Of a stretch of DNA of 64,000 nt, positions 49,088 to 60,672 are shown one piece after another. The position numbers and the translations under genes were made by a program. Source of the DNA: a bacterium (GTDB lineage: Bacteria > Bacillota > Clostridia > Oscillospirales > Oscillospiraceae); NCBI GenBank assembly GCA_004560375.1, contig SFVC01000008.1:1-64000 (forward strand), given 5' to 3'. The notes below the pieces were generated by a model, which had not been told where the DNA came from, did no database searches, and worked only from the letters and a program-made list of their open reading frames with translations. Position 1 is the first letter of the stretch. Each line of letters opens with the position of its first letter.

Positions 49088-49819
49088 CTAAACCACCAGT
49101 CCCCCGTTGGGACACACCACCTGCCCCGTGAGGAAGGACGCCTCGTCAGAGGCCAGAAAGGCCGCCGCCGCCGCGGCCTCGGCCGCCGTCCCGATCCGAC
49201 CCAGAGGGGTCTCGTCCGCCAGGGCGGCCAGATCCGCGGGGGACAGATGGGCGTTCATCTCCGTGTCAATCACCCCGGGGGCCACGCAATTCACCCGGAT
49301 ATTGGAGGGGCCAAGCTCCTTAGCCAGCGCCTTGGTGTAGGCGATCACCGCACCTTTCGTGGCGGAGTAGGCCGCCTCGCAGGAGGCCCCCACCTGCCCC
49401 CACATGGAGGAGACGGTGACGATGGAACCCTGTTTCCGCCCCAGCATATGGGGGAGGACGGCCCGGCAGCAGTGGTGCACCCCGTCCACGTTGACGGCGA
49501 ACAGCCGCCGCCATTCGTCCCCGTCAATTTGACTGATCAGACCCACATGAGACACCCCGGCGGAGCAAAGCAAAATGTCAAGTTGACAGAATTTTTCTAA
49601 CACATTGTCAACCATTCCCTGCACCTGTGCGGGGTCGGCCACGTCCGCCCGGACGGCCAGGGCGGGCACCCCCAGGCCGGACAGCTCGTCCGCCAGGGCC
49701 TGGGCCCGCTCCTCGCTACGGCAGTAGCCTACCGCCACCCCCCAGCCCCGGCGGGCGAACAGGCGGGCGGCGGCGGCCCCGATCCCCCGGGAGCCGCCGG
49801 TGATCAGCGCGTATTTCAT
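49088..49819 (-). CDS. SDR-family oxidoreductase, FabG-like (243 aa)
   Basis: Short-chain dehydrogenase/reductase: cofactor motif ALITGGSRGIGAAAARLFAR, then LLCSAGVSHVGLISQ (NNAG position reads CSAG), the catalytic set S in VTVSSMWGQVGA with YSATKGAVIAYTKALA (Y-x-x-x-K), and VNCVAPGVIDTEMNA. It resembles 3-oxoacyl-ACP reductases but stands alone, away from a fatty-acid cluster, so the substrate is open. ATG 49819 with only a weak ribosome binding site (GGGGGAATT). It lies downstream of purL on the same strand, separated by hairpins. Confidence 0.9.
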   Translation of the reverse strand: MKYALITGGSRGIGAAAARLFARRGWGVAVGYCRSEERAQALADELSGLGVPALAVRADVADPAQVQGMVDNVLEKFCQLDILLCSAGVSHVGLISQIDGDEWRRLFAVNVDGVHHCCRAVLPHMLGRKQGSIVTVSSMWGQVGASCEAAYSATKGAVIAYTKALAKELGPSNIRVNCVAPGVIDTEMNAHLSPADLAALADETPLGRIGTAAEAAAAAAFLASDEASFLTGQVVCPNGGLVV

Positions 49820-49840
49820 AGGAATTCCCCCATTCCAAAG

Positions 49841-49873
49841 GGGGCGGGGACGCACGATCCGCATCCCCGCCCC
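49841..49873 (-). terminator. hairpin terminator between purL and the SDR gene
   Basis: GGGGCGGGGATGC...GCGTCCCCGCCCC on the minus strand (13-bp arms, 49873-49861 and 49853-49841), followed by CTTT. It is the second hairpin after purL. Confidence 0.6.
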
Positions 49874-49886
49874 GTCGTTTCAGTGT

Positions 49887-49910
49887 TTACCGGAAGTACC
49901 GCGCGCCGTT
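49887..49910 (-). pseudogene. relic copy of the purL 3' end (7 codons and stop)
   Basis: On the minus strand AAC GGC GCG CGG TAC TTC CGG TAA reads NGARYFR and stop, against SGALYFR and stop at the true end of purL. It lies 48 bases downstream of the purL stop, beyond a palindrome, with no upstream coding sequence. The changes include a synonymous Tyr codon, as expected for the tail of another purL allele. It parallels the relic behind gpmI. Confidence 0.65.
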
Positions 49911-49913
49911 CTA

Positions 49914-49944
49914 ATGCCCGCCCCACCTCCGGCGGGGCGGGCAT
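49914..49944. repeat. palindrome between purL and its duplicated tail
   Basis: ATGCCCGCCCC-ACCTCCGGC-GGGGCGGGCAT, an 11-bp perfect stem with A and T flanks. On the purL coding strand it is followed by TAGAACGGCGCGCG, sharing 11 of 12 bases (GAACGGCGsGCG) with the sequence after the gpmI palindrome. Confidence 0.75.
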
Positions 49945-49957
49945 TTTTGTCCTGCGC

Positions 49958-52900
49958 TTACCGGAAATACAGCGCCCCGGACTCAAAAATGGGCTGGAGC
50001 TTGTCCCCGGGGATGTTTTTCGCCACGAACTGCCCCCGCCGCTCGCTGTGGCCCATCTTGCCGAACACCCGGCCGTCGGGGGAGAAGATCCCCTCGATGG
50101 CGCACATGGAGCCGTTGGGGTTGACAGCGCTGTCCATGGAGGGCACGCCGGCGGCGTCCACGTACTGGGTGGCCACCTGGCCGCCGGCGACGAGCTGATC
50201 CAGCACGTCCCGGGGGGCCACGAACCGGCCCTCGCCATGGGACACGGGGATGGCGTGGAGGTCGCCCACATGGCTGAGCAGCATCCAGGGGGATTTCACC
50301 GAGCACACCCGGGTGGTGACGTACCGGCTCTGGTGCCGGCCGATGAGGTTGTAGGTCAGGGTGGGGCTGTGCTCGTCGGTGGGCCGGATCTCGCCGTAGG
50401 GGACGAGGCCCAGCTTCACCAGCGCCTGGAAGCCGTTGCAGATGCCCAGCATCAGCCCGTCCCGGCGCTTGAGCAGGTCATGCACCGCATCCGTCAGCCG
50501 GGGGTTGCGGAAGAAGGACACGATGAGCTTGGCGGAGCCCTCCGGCTCGTCGCCGCCGGAGAAGCCGCCGGGGAGGAACACAATCTGCGCGTGCTTGATG
50601 GCGTGCTCCAGCTCCAGGGCGGAATCGGCCAGCGCCTGGGGGGTGAGGTTGCGGATCACCACCGTCTCCGCGTCCATCCCCGCCCGCAGGCAGGCCCGCA
50701 CGCTGTCGTACTCGCAGTTGGTGCCGGGGAACACGGGGATCACCACCCGGGGCCGGGCGATCTCGCCGTCGAACACGGCGGGGGAGCGGCGATCCCAGGT
50801 GATGGGCTCCACCGCCTCGGACGTGCCCGCCCGAGTGGGGTAGACCTCCTCCAGCGTCTTTTCGTTGAGGGCCAGCAGCTCGTCGATGGGGGCGGAATCC
50901 TCACCCTTGGGGCAGTTGGGCCAGTCCCCGCTGTGGTGCAGCGTGACGGCGGGCTCGTCGGTAGTCACGCCCACCCGGATAACGTTGGGGAGCTCCACAT
51001 CTCCGGTCAGTTCCGCGATAATGCTGCCCTGGGCGGGGGCGTACCAGCCCAAAGGCACCTCCGGGTCGGCGGCAAAGCCGATCCGATTGCCGAAGGACAT
51101 GTTCATGATGCCCTCGGCCACGCTGTGCTCCACCGCCCAGGCGGCGCAGACCTTGCCCTCCTGACAGAGCTTGTGGAAGGCATCCCACGCGGACTGATCC
51201 TTCGGGCCGCCCGCGAACACATACACCGGGTGCCCCGCCTCCTTAAACTCGGGGGAGAGCACGTCCCCGGCCTTGACGGGGGCGATGGCGAAGGAGATCA
51301 GGGTAGGCGGCACGTCCAGATCCAGGAAGGAGCCGGACATGGAGTCCTTGCCGCCGATGGCGGCGCAGCCGTACTTGAGCTGGGCGTCCAGCGCCCCTAA
51401 AAGGGCGGCAAAGGGCTTGCCCCAGCGGGCGGGGTCGTCCCGCAGCTTCTCGAAAAATTCCTGCATGGTGAGGTAGGCGTCGTGGTAGTCCGCCCCCGCC
51501 GCCACGATCTTGGCCAGGGAGACGGTGACGCTGGCCCGGGCCCCCGCGAAGGGATCGGCGCTCAGCCAGTCCGGGTCGCAGCCCCAGGCCATGACGCTGG
51601 CCTGATCCGTCTCCTCCCCCGGCATGGTGGGCAGCAGCGCCGCCATGGCCTGGGCGGGGGTGGTCTGGGTCTTGCCGCCGAAGGGCATCAGCACAGAGCC
51701 CGCGCCGATGGATCCGTCGAACCGCTCCACCAGCCCCCGGCGGGAGGCGCATTTCAGGCTGGCCGCCATCTCCCGGAGATTGGAGCACTCATGCCCGATC
51801 AGGGGGTGATCCCGCTCCGGAACCAACACCCGGGCCCGCTTCACCGCGCCGTTGGTGTTCAAGAACTCCCGGCTGAGATCGGCGATGACCTGCCCCTTCC
51901 ATTTCATCACCATCCGGGGGCTCTCCGTCACCACCGCCACCCGGTAGGCCTCCAGGTTCTCCGCCGCCTCGGCCAGCGAGATAAAGAGCTCCTCGTCCTC
52001 CGGGGCCACCACCACCGCCATCCGCTCCTGGCTCTCGGAGATGGCCAGCTCGGTGCCGTCCAGCCCGTCGTACTTTTTCCGCACCGCGTCCAGGTCGATG
52101 GCCAGCCCGTCGGCCAGCTCGCCGATGGCCACGGACACGCCCCCCGCGCCGAAGTCGTTGCACCGCTTGATCATCCGGGACACGTCCTCCCGGCGGAAGA
52201 ACCGCTGGAGCTTGCGCTCCTCGGGGGCGTTGCCCTTCTGCACCTCGCTGGCCATCGTCGCCAGCGACTTCTTGTTGTGGCTCTTGGAGGAGCCGGTGGC
52301 TCCGCCGATGCCGTCCCGTCCGGTGCGGCCCCCCAGCAGGATCACCACATCCCCGAGGGCGGGGCGCTCCCGGCGGACATGGCTGGCGGGGGCGGCGGCC
52401 ACCACCGCGCCGCACTCCAGCCGCTTGGCGATGTATCCGGGGTGGTAGAGCTCCGCCACATGGCCGGTGGCTAGGCCGATCTGGTTGCCGTAGGAGGAGT
52501 AGCCCGCCGCGGCGGTCTGGGCGATCTTCCGCTGGGGCAGCTTGCCCTCCAGCGTATCCGAGAGGGGAACCGTGGGATCGCCGCCGCCGGTGACCCGCAT
52601 GGCCTGATGGACGTAGGCCCGGCCGGACAGGGGATCCCGGATGCACCCGCCGATGCAGGTGGCCGCGCCGCCGAAGGGCTCGATCTCGGTGGGGTGGTTG
52701 TGGGTCTCGTTTTTGAACATGAGCAGCCAGTCCTGCTCCTCCCCGTCCACGTCGGCGGTGACGTGGATGGAGCAGGCGTTGATCTCCTCGCTCTCGTCCA
52801 GCTCGGGCAGCTCCCCCCGCTTTTTCAGCACCTTTGCGCCGATGGTGGCGATGTCCATCAGGGTCTGGGGGCGCTTTTTGGCCTTGTCCGGGCCGTATAC

Positions 52901-53701
52901 CTCCTCCCGGGCGGCCAGATACCGCTCATAGGCCCCCCGCACCCGGGGATCCTGTATCTCCACCTCGTCCAGGTGGGTGGAGAAGGTGGTGTGGCGGCAG
53001 TGATCCGACCAGTAGGTGTCCACCACCCGCACCTCGGTGATGGTGGGATCCCGGCGCTCCCAGTCCCGGAAGTAGTTTTGCAGGAACTTCAGATCATCCA
53101 GATCCATGGCCAGCCCCAGCTTATCCAGCAGGGCGGCCAGCTCCTCGCCGGACAGCTCGGTGAAACCGTCCAGCGTCTCCACCATGGCGGGAACGGCGTA
53201 CTCCCGGGCCAGAGTGTCCGGCTTGTCCAGGGACGCCTCCCGGCACTCCACCGGGTTGATGAGGTAGCCCTTGATCTTATCCCGATCCGCCTGGGACAGC
53301 GCCCCCTGGGCGGCGTAGAAGTGGTAGATGGTGGCGCAGGCCACCCGGGGCCGCTCCACCCCGGCCATAAGCTGGATGCACTGGGCGGCGGAGTCCGCCC
53401 GCTGATCGAACTGCCCCGGCAGGGCCTCCACCGCCAGGGTGTACTCCGGCGGGCGGGCGGTGGTGTCGTCCTCATCCAACACGTCGTCCACCTGGGGCTC
53501 GGAGAACACGATGCCCCTGGCCTGCTCAAAGACCGCCCGGGAGACCCCCTCCACGTCATAGCGGTGGAGGATGGACAGATCCTCCAGCTGCCCCACCCCC
53601 AGCTGCCCCCGGAGCTGATTCAGCAGGGCGCGGGCCTCCACGTCGAAGCCGGGGCGCTTGCGGGCGTAGCAACGGAATACCTGGTTTACCGTCTCACTCA
53701 T
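49958..53701 (-). CDS. purL: phosphoribosylformylglycinamidine synthase, single-chain type (1247 aa)
   Basis: Fourth step of purine synthesis (FGAR + Gln + ATP to FGAM). Single polypeptide combining a PurS-like N-terminus, two AIR-synthase-like halves and a C-terminal glutaminase. Seen: TYWSDHCRHTTFSTHLDEV, FKNETHNHPTEIEPFGGAAT, GGRTGRDGIGGATGSSKSHN and AIGGKDSMSGSF. The glutaminase has VVIPVFPGTNCEYDSVRACL, LPGGFSGGDEPEGSAK and the catalytic-Cys GICNGFQALVKLGL near residue 1087, with HGEGRFVAP towards the end. This large form is usual in Clostridia. ATG 53701 with AAAAGGAGAG upstream. No other pur gene is adjacent, and no purine riboswitch was seen in the 72-base gap upstream. Confidence 0.97.
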   Translation of the reverse strand: MSETVNQVFRCYARKRPGFDVEARALLNQLRGQLGVGQLEDLSILHRYDVEGVSRAVFEQARGIVFSEPQVDDVLDEDDTTARPPEYTLAVEALPGQFDQRADSAAQCIQLMAGVERPRVACATIYHFYAAQGALSQADRDKIKGYLINPVECREASLDKPDTLAREYAVPAMVETLDGFTELSGEELAALLDKLGLAMDLDDLKFLQNYFRDWERRDPTITEVRVVDTYWSDHCRHTTFSTHLDEVEIQDPRVRGAYERYLAAREEVYGPDKAKKRPQTLMDIATIGAKVLKKRGELPELDESEEINACSIHVTADVDGEEQDWLLMFKNETHNHPTEIEPFGGAATCIGGCIRDPLSGRAYVHQAMRVTGGGDPTVPLSDTLEGKLPQRKIAQTAAAGYSSYGNQIGLATGHVAELYHPGYIAKRLECGAVVAAAPASHVRRERPALGDVVILLGGRTGRDGIGGATGSSKSHNKKSLATMASEVQKGNAPEERKLQRFFRREDVSRMIKRCNDFGAGGVSVAIGELADGLAIDLDAVRKKYDGLDGTELAISESQERMAVVVAPEDEELFISLAEAAENLEAYRVAVVTESPRMVMKWKGQVIADLSREFLNTNGAVKRARVLVPERDHPLIGHECSNLREMAASLKCASRRGLVERFDGSIGAGSVLMPFGGKTQTTPAQAMAALLPTMPGEETDQASVMAWGCDPDWLSADPFAGARASVTVSLAKIVAAGADYHDAYLTMQEFFEKLRDDPARWGKPFAALLGALDAQLKYGCAAIGGKDSMSGSFLDLDVPPTLISFAIAPVKAGDVLSPEFKEAGHPVYVFAGGPKDQSAWDAFHKLCQEGKVCAAWAVEHSVAEGIMNMSFGNRIGFAADPEVPLGWYAPAQGSIIAELTGDVELPNVIRVGVTTDEPAVTLHHSGDWPNCPKGEDSAPIDELLALNEKTLEEVYPTRAGTSEAVEPITWDRRSPAVFDGEIARPRVVIPVFPGTNCEYDSVRACLRAGMDAETVVIRNLTPQALADSALELEHAIKHAQIVFLPGGFSGGDEPEGSAKLIVSFFRNPRLTDAVHDLLKRRDGLMLGICNGFQALVKLGLVPYGEIRPTDEHSPTLTYNLIGRHQSRYVTTRVCSVKSPWMLLSHVGDLHAIPVSHGEGRFVAPRDVLDQLVAGGQVATQYVDAAGVPSMDSAVNPNGSMCAIEGIFSPDGRVFGKMGHSERRGQFVAKNIPGDKLQPIFESGALYFR

Positions 53702-53773
53702 TGGTGATTCTCTCCTTTTCCCGGAACGGAGCCGGGTCTGTGTATCGGGACAGCGGCCCGTTTCTTTGGGGAC

Positions 53774-55327
53774 TTACCTGCCATATCCCGTGGTGATCCA
53801 CTGATCCATCTGATAGTAGGGGTTGGCCCGGGTGGGGGTCAGGTTGGCGGCCATCCCCCACCGCATCAGCAGGGATCCCCGCTTGAAGCACACCGGGGCG
53901 ATGGGCGCGTCCTGGGCGAACTGTTCCCACAGGGCAACCGCGGCCTGGGCGCGCCCATCCCCCCGGGCGGCCTTCCACTGAGCCAGCCGGGCGGACAGCT
54001 CCCCGCTGTAGAAGCCGCCGTAGTTCAGCTCCCCCGCCAGCAGGGCGGTGGGGTCGAAGTCCCCGGTGAGGCGCACCTCCCCCAGGTACAGATCAAAGTC
54101 CCCCTTCTCCAGCGCGGCGGTGTAGCCGCTCCAGGGCAGGCGGGTTACCGTCACCGTCACCCCCAGCTCCTCCAACGCCCGGGCCAGCCGGTTGGCGATG
54201 GCCTGCCGCACGTCGTTGTCGCTGTTCACCAGCAGGGCGACCTCCGCCGGGGCGCGGCCGCTGTACAGCAGGCCGTCCTCCCGTTTGGCATAGCCCGCCT
54301 CCTCCAGCAGGGCGGCGGCCTGTTCCAGATCATAGGCCAGAGTGTCCGCGGCGGTACGGCTGTACTCCCCGGACAGGGGGGAGATGGGCAGGCAGGCCCC
54401 GTCCCCGTGGCCGGACAGATCCAGCCGCACCGCCTCCTCCCGATCCAGGGCCATGGAGAAGGCCCGCCGCACCAGGGGGGAGCGGCACATCCCGCCGCCG
54501 GCCCGGAAGCCCACGTACAGCAGGGCGGTGGTGGGGAAGTCGGTGGCCTCGTAGCTGCTGGAGTAGCCCAGGGCGTAGGGGGAGGTGAAGTCGGTGGTGA
54601 CGCAGGATACCTCCCCGCTGTCAAAGGCGGCGATCCGGGACGCGGCGTCGGAGGCCGGCGTCAGCGGGATGGCGTCATAGGGCAGGGCGGAGGCGGAGGG
54701 GTTGTGGGGATTGGCCCGGAGCAGCAGCTGCTCCCCCGCCTGCTCATAGTGGTAATATCCCGTACCCAGGGGGGCGGCGCCCTCCGGCTGCTCCAGCACG
54801 ATGGGCACGTCCAGCAGGGCGGGCAGGTTGCCGTTGGGGGCGGACAGGGTGACGATCAGCGCGCCCTCCTCCCCCGCCGCCGCCCCGGTGACCCCCGCCA
54901 GCCGGGGGGCGTAGAGGGGGGCGGCCCGGGCGGCGTTCAGCGACGCCGCCCCGTGGGCGGCGGTGAGGGGCGTGCCGTCGGAAAACACCGCCCCGGACTT
55001 CAGGGTGAACGTCCAGGTGAGGCCGTCCTCGCTGACAGCGGCGGACTGGGCCAGCACCGGCCGGGGGGTGAAGGTGTTGTCCAGCTCATACAGCCCCTGG
55101 TACACCAGCCCCGTCAGCTCCTGGTTCACCTGGCTCTCCCCGGTGATGGGGTGGATGGGGGCGGCGGGATCCCAGCCCAGGCTGAACCGGGCCACGGGCT
55201 GGGCGGTGGGGCCGGGGGTGGGCTCCGGCGTATCGGTGGGGGAGGGCAGGGGCTCCGGCTCCCCGCAGCCGGACAGGGCCAGCAGGGCGCACAGGCACAG
55301 GGCCAGGAGTGGTCGGGCCCGCCTCAT
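53774..55327 (-). CDS. peptide/nickel-type ABC transporter substrate-binding lipoprotein (517 aa)
   Basis: Family 5 solute-binding protein (DppA/OppA type). The signal peptide ends at lipobox LALSGC with Cys 21, followed by a Pro/Thr-rich linker. LVYQGLYELDNTFTPRPVLA, GLTWTFTLKSGAVFSDGTPL and VRRAFSMALDREEAVRLDLS are the usual blocks. The ATG at 55327 overlaps the pgeF stop (ATGA), so the long frame to 55414 is not used. No permease or ATPase genes are adjacent: it is an orphan binding protein translationally coupled to a peptidoglycan editing factor, so muropeptide or cell-wall peptide capture is a reasonable guess. Confidence 0.9.
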   Translation of the reverse strand: MRRARPLLALCLCALLALSGCGEPEPLPSPTDTPEPTPGPTAQPVARFSLGWDPAAPIHPITGESQVNQELTGLVYQGLYELDNTFTPRPVLAQSAAVSEDGLTWTFTLKSGAVFSDGTPLTAAHGAASLNAARAAPLYAPRLAGVTGAAAGEEGALIVTLSAPNGNLPALLDVPIVLEQPEGAAPLGTGYYHYEQAGEQLLLRANPHNPSASALPYDAIPLTPASDAASRIAAFDSGEVSCVTTDFTSPYALGYSSSYEATDFPTTALLYVGFRAGGGMCRSPLVRRAFSMALDREEAVRLDLSGHGDGACLPISPLSGEYSRTAADTLAYDLEQAAALLEEAGYAKREDGLLYSGRAPAEVALLVNSDNDVRQAIANRLARALEELGVTVTVTRLPWSGYTAALEKGDFDLYLGEVRLTGDFDPTALLAGELNYGGFYSGELSARLAQWKAARGDGRAQAAVALWEQFAQDAPIAPVCFKRGSLLMRWGMAANLTPTRANPYYQMDQWITTGYGR

Positions 55328-56136
55328 TGCAGCTGAATCACGGCGGCCATGGAGCCCCGGCTGGTGCCCTGGATCCGGTGGCTCCAGAATTTCTCGGGGT
55401 GGCAGGCGGTGCACAGGTCGCTGACGGCGATGTGGGCGGGATCCAGTCCGGCCTGCTCCAGCCGCATGGCGTTGATGGCCTTCAGATCCACGGCAAACTT
55501 GCCGTTCTCCTTGATGGTAATGTGCTGGAGGACGGCGGTGGACAGTGCGGCGGTCATGGCGTTTGGCACGTCCTCGTGGGTCTCAAAGCAGTCGGGGCCG
55601 ATGCCCGGGCCGATGGCGGCCAGGATGTCCCCCCGCTCGCTGCCGTACACCGATTCCATCCGCTGGACGGCGGCGGTGGCGATGCCCGCGGCGGTGCCCC
55701 GCCAGCCCGCGTGGACGGCGGCGATGACCCGCCGCACCGGGTCGTAGAACAAAATGGGGATGCAGTCGGCGGAGTAGACAACCAGCGCCACCCCGGGCAA
55801 GTCGGTCATCAGCCCGTCCGCCTCATACCCCACCTTGTCACAGGGATTGTCATGGAGGTCGGCGGTGGTGACGGTACGCACCGCGCCGCCGTGGATCTGG
55901 TTGGTCATGGCCACCTTTCCGGCCTTCACCCCGGCGGCGGCAAAGAAGCGGCGGTAGTTCTCCCGGACGTGGTCGGGATCGTCTCCCCGGCCCACCCCCA
56001 GGTTCAGGGATTCCCACATCCCCTCCGACACGCCGCCACGCCGGGTGGAGAAACCGTGGGCAACGCCCCCGGCGGCGGCGATGCCGTCGGACTGGAAATA
56101 GACGACGCCGTTTTTGGTCTGCTCGATGATATTCAT
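55324..56136 (-). CDS. pgeF: peptidoglycan editing factor PgeF, laccase-domain protein (270 aa)
   Basis: YfiH/PgeF family, described as removing misincorporated amino acids from peptidoglycan precursors; related proteins act as purine nucleoside phosphorylases. Conserved metal-site blocks: AHGFSTRRGGVSEG, LNLGVGRGDDPDHVRENYRR, TNQIHGGAVRTV, VVYSADCIPILFYDP with the Cys, AAVHAGWRGTAAGIA with the His, AAIGPGIGPDCFE and the C-terminal SDLCTACHPEKFWSHR. Starts 12 bases after the secA stop and overlaps the binding-protein gene, so the three may be co-transcribed. Confidence 0.95.
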   Translation of the reverse strand: MNIIEQTKNGVVYFQSDGIAAAGGVAHGFSTRRGGVSEGMWESLNLGVGRGDDPDHVRENYRRFFAAAGVKAGKVAMTNQIHGGAVRTVTTADLHDNPCDKVGYEADGLMTDLPGVALVVYSADCIPILFYDPVRRVIAAVHAGWRGTAAGIATAAVQRMESVYGSERGDILAAIGPGIGPDCFETHEDVPNAMTAALSTAVLQHITIKENGKFAVDLKAINAMRLEQAGLDPAHIAVSDLCTACHPEKFWSHRIQGTSRGSMAAVIQLQ

Positions 56137-56147
56137 AGGCGCTCCTT

Positions 56148-58931
<2,784 letters not shown>

Positions 58932-58983
58932 AGCGTTGTGTCCTTTCTATCATGAATGTATAAAAACCCAATTTAACTCGGTA

Positions 58984-59011
58984 AGTATATCACAAGCGAG
59001 GGGAAGAAAAA
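58984..59011 (-). promoter_or_regulatory. probable extended -10 promoter of secA
   Basis: On the minus strand TGTGATATACT (TATACT at 58989-58984) with a weak TTTTTC at -35 (59011-59006, 16-base spacer). A single strong hexamer with the TGn extension fits the other promoters of the window. Confidence 0.5.
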
Positions 59012-59056
59012 AGAGGAAATTGTAAATAAACCGCAGGGGCAAACAGGGGATTTTTC

Positions 59057-59085
59057 TTGCCTTTTGCCCGGAACGGGAGTACAAT
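59057..59085 (+). promoter_or_regulatory. promoter of the YheO-like regulator
   Basis: TTGCCT (59057-59062), a 17-base spacer and TACAAT (59080-59085). Confidence 0.7.
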
Positions 59086-59123
59086 AGATCCATTGACAAA
59101 CTGTTGCGGAGGTGTGTCGGACT

Positions 59124-59771
59124 ATGACCCGGGATCAGGCCTTTGAATTTCTGGATCGCGCCGCCCGGGGGATCGCGGAGATGTTCGGATCCTCCTGTGA
59201 GACGCTGGTGCACGATATGGGGGTGCCCACCCACCCCATCCTGTCCATCTACAACGGCCACGTGTCCGGCCGGGAGGTGGGCTCCACCATGGACATCATG
59301 GGCATCGGCCTGGAGCTGGACGAGCAGGCGGCCACCACCGATCAGGTGAACCTGGCCGCCGTCACCCCCGACGGGCGGCAGACCAAATCCTCCACCTTCC
59401 ACATGATCGGCGAGGACTACAACCTGGCCCTGGGCATCAACTTCGACTACACCTCCCTGGTGTTCGCCAACCGGATTTTAGCCGACCTCATGAGCGCCCA
59501 GGCCGACCTGCGTACCGCCTTGTGGCAGCCCGGGGACTCCCGGCAGCTGGCCGACCTGTTCGACCAGTGCGTGGCCGCCCTGGGCAAGCCGCTGGATGCG
59601 CTGTCCAAAGCGGATCGGCTGAAGGTCATCGCCATGCTGCGCCAGCGCAGCGCTTTCTCCTACCGCAAGTCGGTGCCCTATGTGGCGGGGCGCTTAGGCG
59701 TGTCCCGGTACACGGTGTACAAATATCTGGACGAGCTGGCGGAGGAGGACGGGCCGGAGGGCGCCCGGTGA
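59124..59771 (+). CDS. YheO/DauR-like PAS-HTH transcriptional regulator (215 aa)
   Basis: The N-terminal YheO-type PAS domain (residues about 1-120) contains AAEMFGSSCETLVHD-like IAEMFGSSCETLVHDMG, then HPILSIYNGHVSGREVGS and YNLALGINFDYTSLVFANRI. The C-terminal HTH_22 domain (DRLKVIAMLRQRSAFSYRKS, then VPYVAGRLGVSRYTVYKYLD) matches DauR, a regulator of D-amino-acid use in Pseudomonas. Start ATG 59124, 11 bases after GGAGG. The ligand is unknown; no target genes of amino-acid catabolism lie next to it. Confidence 0.87.
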   Translation: MTRDQAFEFLDRAARGIAEMFGSSCETLVHDMGVPTHPILSIYNGHVSGREVGSTMDIMGIGLELDEQAATTDQVNLAAVTPDGRQTKSSTFHMIGEDYNLALGINFDYTSLVFANRILADLMSAQADLRTALWQPGDSRQLADLFDQCVAALGKPLDALSKADRLKVIAMLRQRSAFSYRKSVPYVAGRLGVSRYTVYKYLDELAEEDGPEGAR

Positions 59772-59805
59772 GGGAAGCCCTCCCATTCTTGCGTCATCAT
59801 TTCGC

Positions 59806-59834
59806 TGGAAATTTCCCCCGGGCTGTGATATACT
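59806..59834 (+). promoter_or_regulatory. promoter of the NYN-domain gene
   Basis: TATACT (59829-59834) with TGTGA before it (extended -10) and a weak TGGAAA at -35. The 17-base spacer TTTCCCCCGGGCTGTGA is nearly identical to that of the udk promoter. Confidence 0.6.
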
Positions 59835-59877
59835 GGCCTTACCGCCCGCAGGCGGAACGGAAAGGAGCGTGCCCCCA

Positions 59878-60627
59878 ATGGAAAACGAACTGCGCCTGGC
59901 CGTCCTCATCGACGCGGACAACGCCCCCCGCACCGCCCTACGGGAAATCATGGCGGAGGTGGCGGTGTACGGCTCAGCCACCATCAAACGCATCTACGGC
60001 GACTGGACGGCCCCCAACATGGGCAGCTGGAAGCCCCTGCTGCTGGAGCACGCCATCACCCCCTTCCAGCAGTACAGCTACACCACCGGCAAGAACGCCA
60101 CCGACTCGGCCATGATCATCGACGCTATGGACATCCTCTACTCCGGCAACTGTGACGGCTTCGTGCTGGTGTCCAGCGACAGCGACTTCACCCGCCTGGC
60201 CACCCGGCTGCGGGAGGCGGGAATGAAGGTGTACGGCATGGGGGAGAAAAAGACCCCCAAGCCCTTCATCGTGGCCTGCGACAAATTCGTCTACATCGAG
60301 TCCCTGAAGGCGGCGGAAAAGCCCCAGCCCCCCGCCCCCGCCGGCAAGAGCTCCAGGAAGAAGGCCCCCAGCCCGGCGGAGTCCTCCGACCTGTCGGTGC
60401 AGGAGCTCATCGCCCAGTCGGTGGAGGATCTGGCGGACGAGGACGGCTACGCCTATTTGGGCGATCTGGGCACCCTGCTGATCAAGAAGCAGCCCGACTT
60501 CGACTCCCGGAATTACGGCTTTGCCAAGCTGTCCAAGTTCCTGGCCGCCCTGGAGGGCTTCGAGATCGACGAGCGGCACAACGCCAAGTACCAGGGCACC
60601 CAGGTGTTTGTGCGGAACAAGAAATAA
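59878..60627 (+). CDS. NYN-domain (LabA-like) ribonuclease-type protein with a C-terminal OST-HTH/LOTUS domain (249 aa)
   Basis: The NYN domain, a PIN-like nuclease fold, has acidic residues in LAVLIDADNAPRTALREIM, NATDSAMIIDAMDILY and FVLVSSDSDFTRLATRLREA, and ends with VYGMGEKKTPKPFIVACDKF. A Lys/Pro/Ala linker leads to a LOTUS-type winged helix (VQELIAQSVEDLADEDGYAY followed by RNYGFAKLSKFLAALEGFEI), a domain that binds G-rich RNA or RNA-helicase partners. Together these suggest RNA binding and cleavage or RNA decay. ATG 59878, ten bases after AAAGGAG. The family is widespread but its role in bacteria is poorly known. Confidence 0.9.
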   Translation: MENELRLAVLIDADNAPRTALREIMAEVAVYGSATIKRIYGDWTAPNMGSWKPLLLEHAITPFQQYSYTTGKNATDSAMIIDAMDILYSGNCDGFVLVSSDSDFTRLATRLREAGMKVYGMGEKKTPKPFIVACDKFVYIESLKAAEKPQPPAPAGKSSRKKAPSPAESSDLSVQELIAQSVEDLADEDGYAYLGDLGTLLIKKQPDFDSRNYGFAKLSKFLAALEGFEIDERHNAKYQGTQVFVRNKK

Positions 60628-60635
60628 ACCCGAAA

Positions 60636-60672
60636 AAACGGCCCCGCAGGCTTATTCCGCCTGCGGGGCCGC
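60636..60672 (-). terminator. terminator of the histidine phosphatase gene, overlapping its last codons
   Basis: On the minus strand CGGCCCCGCAGGC-GGAATAA-GCCTGCGGGGCCG followed by TTTTTT. The stop codon of the phosphatase gene lies in the loop. Confidence 0.85.

Noticed and set aside
53702..53773. purine riboswitch upstream of purL
   Set aside because: The gap is 72 bases, lacks the three-way junction and the conserved loop sequences, and follows the binding-protein gene directly.
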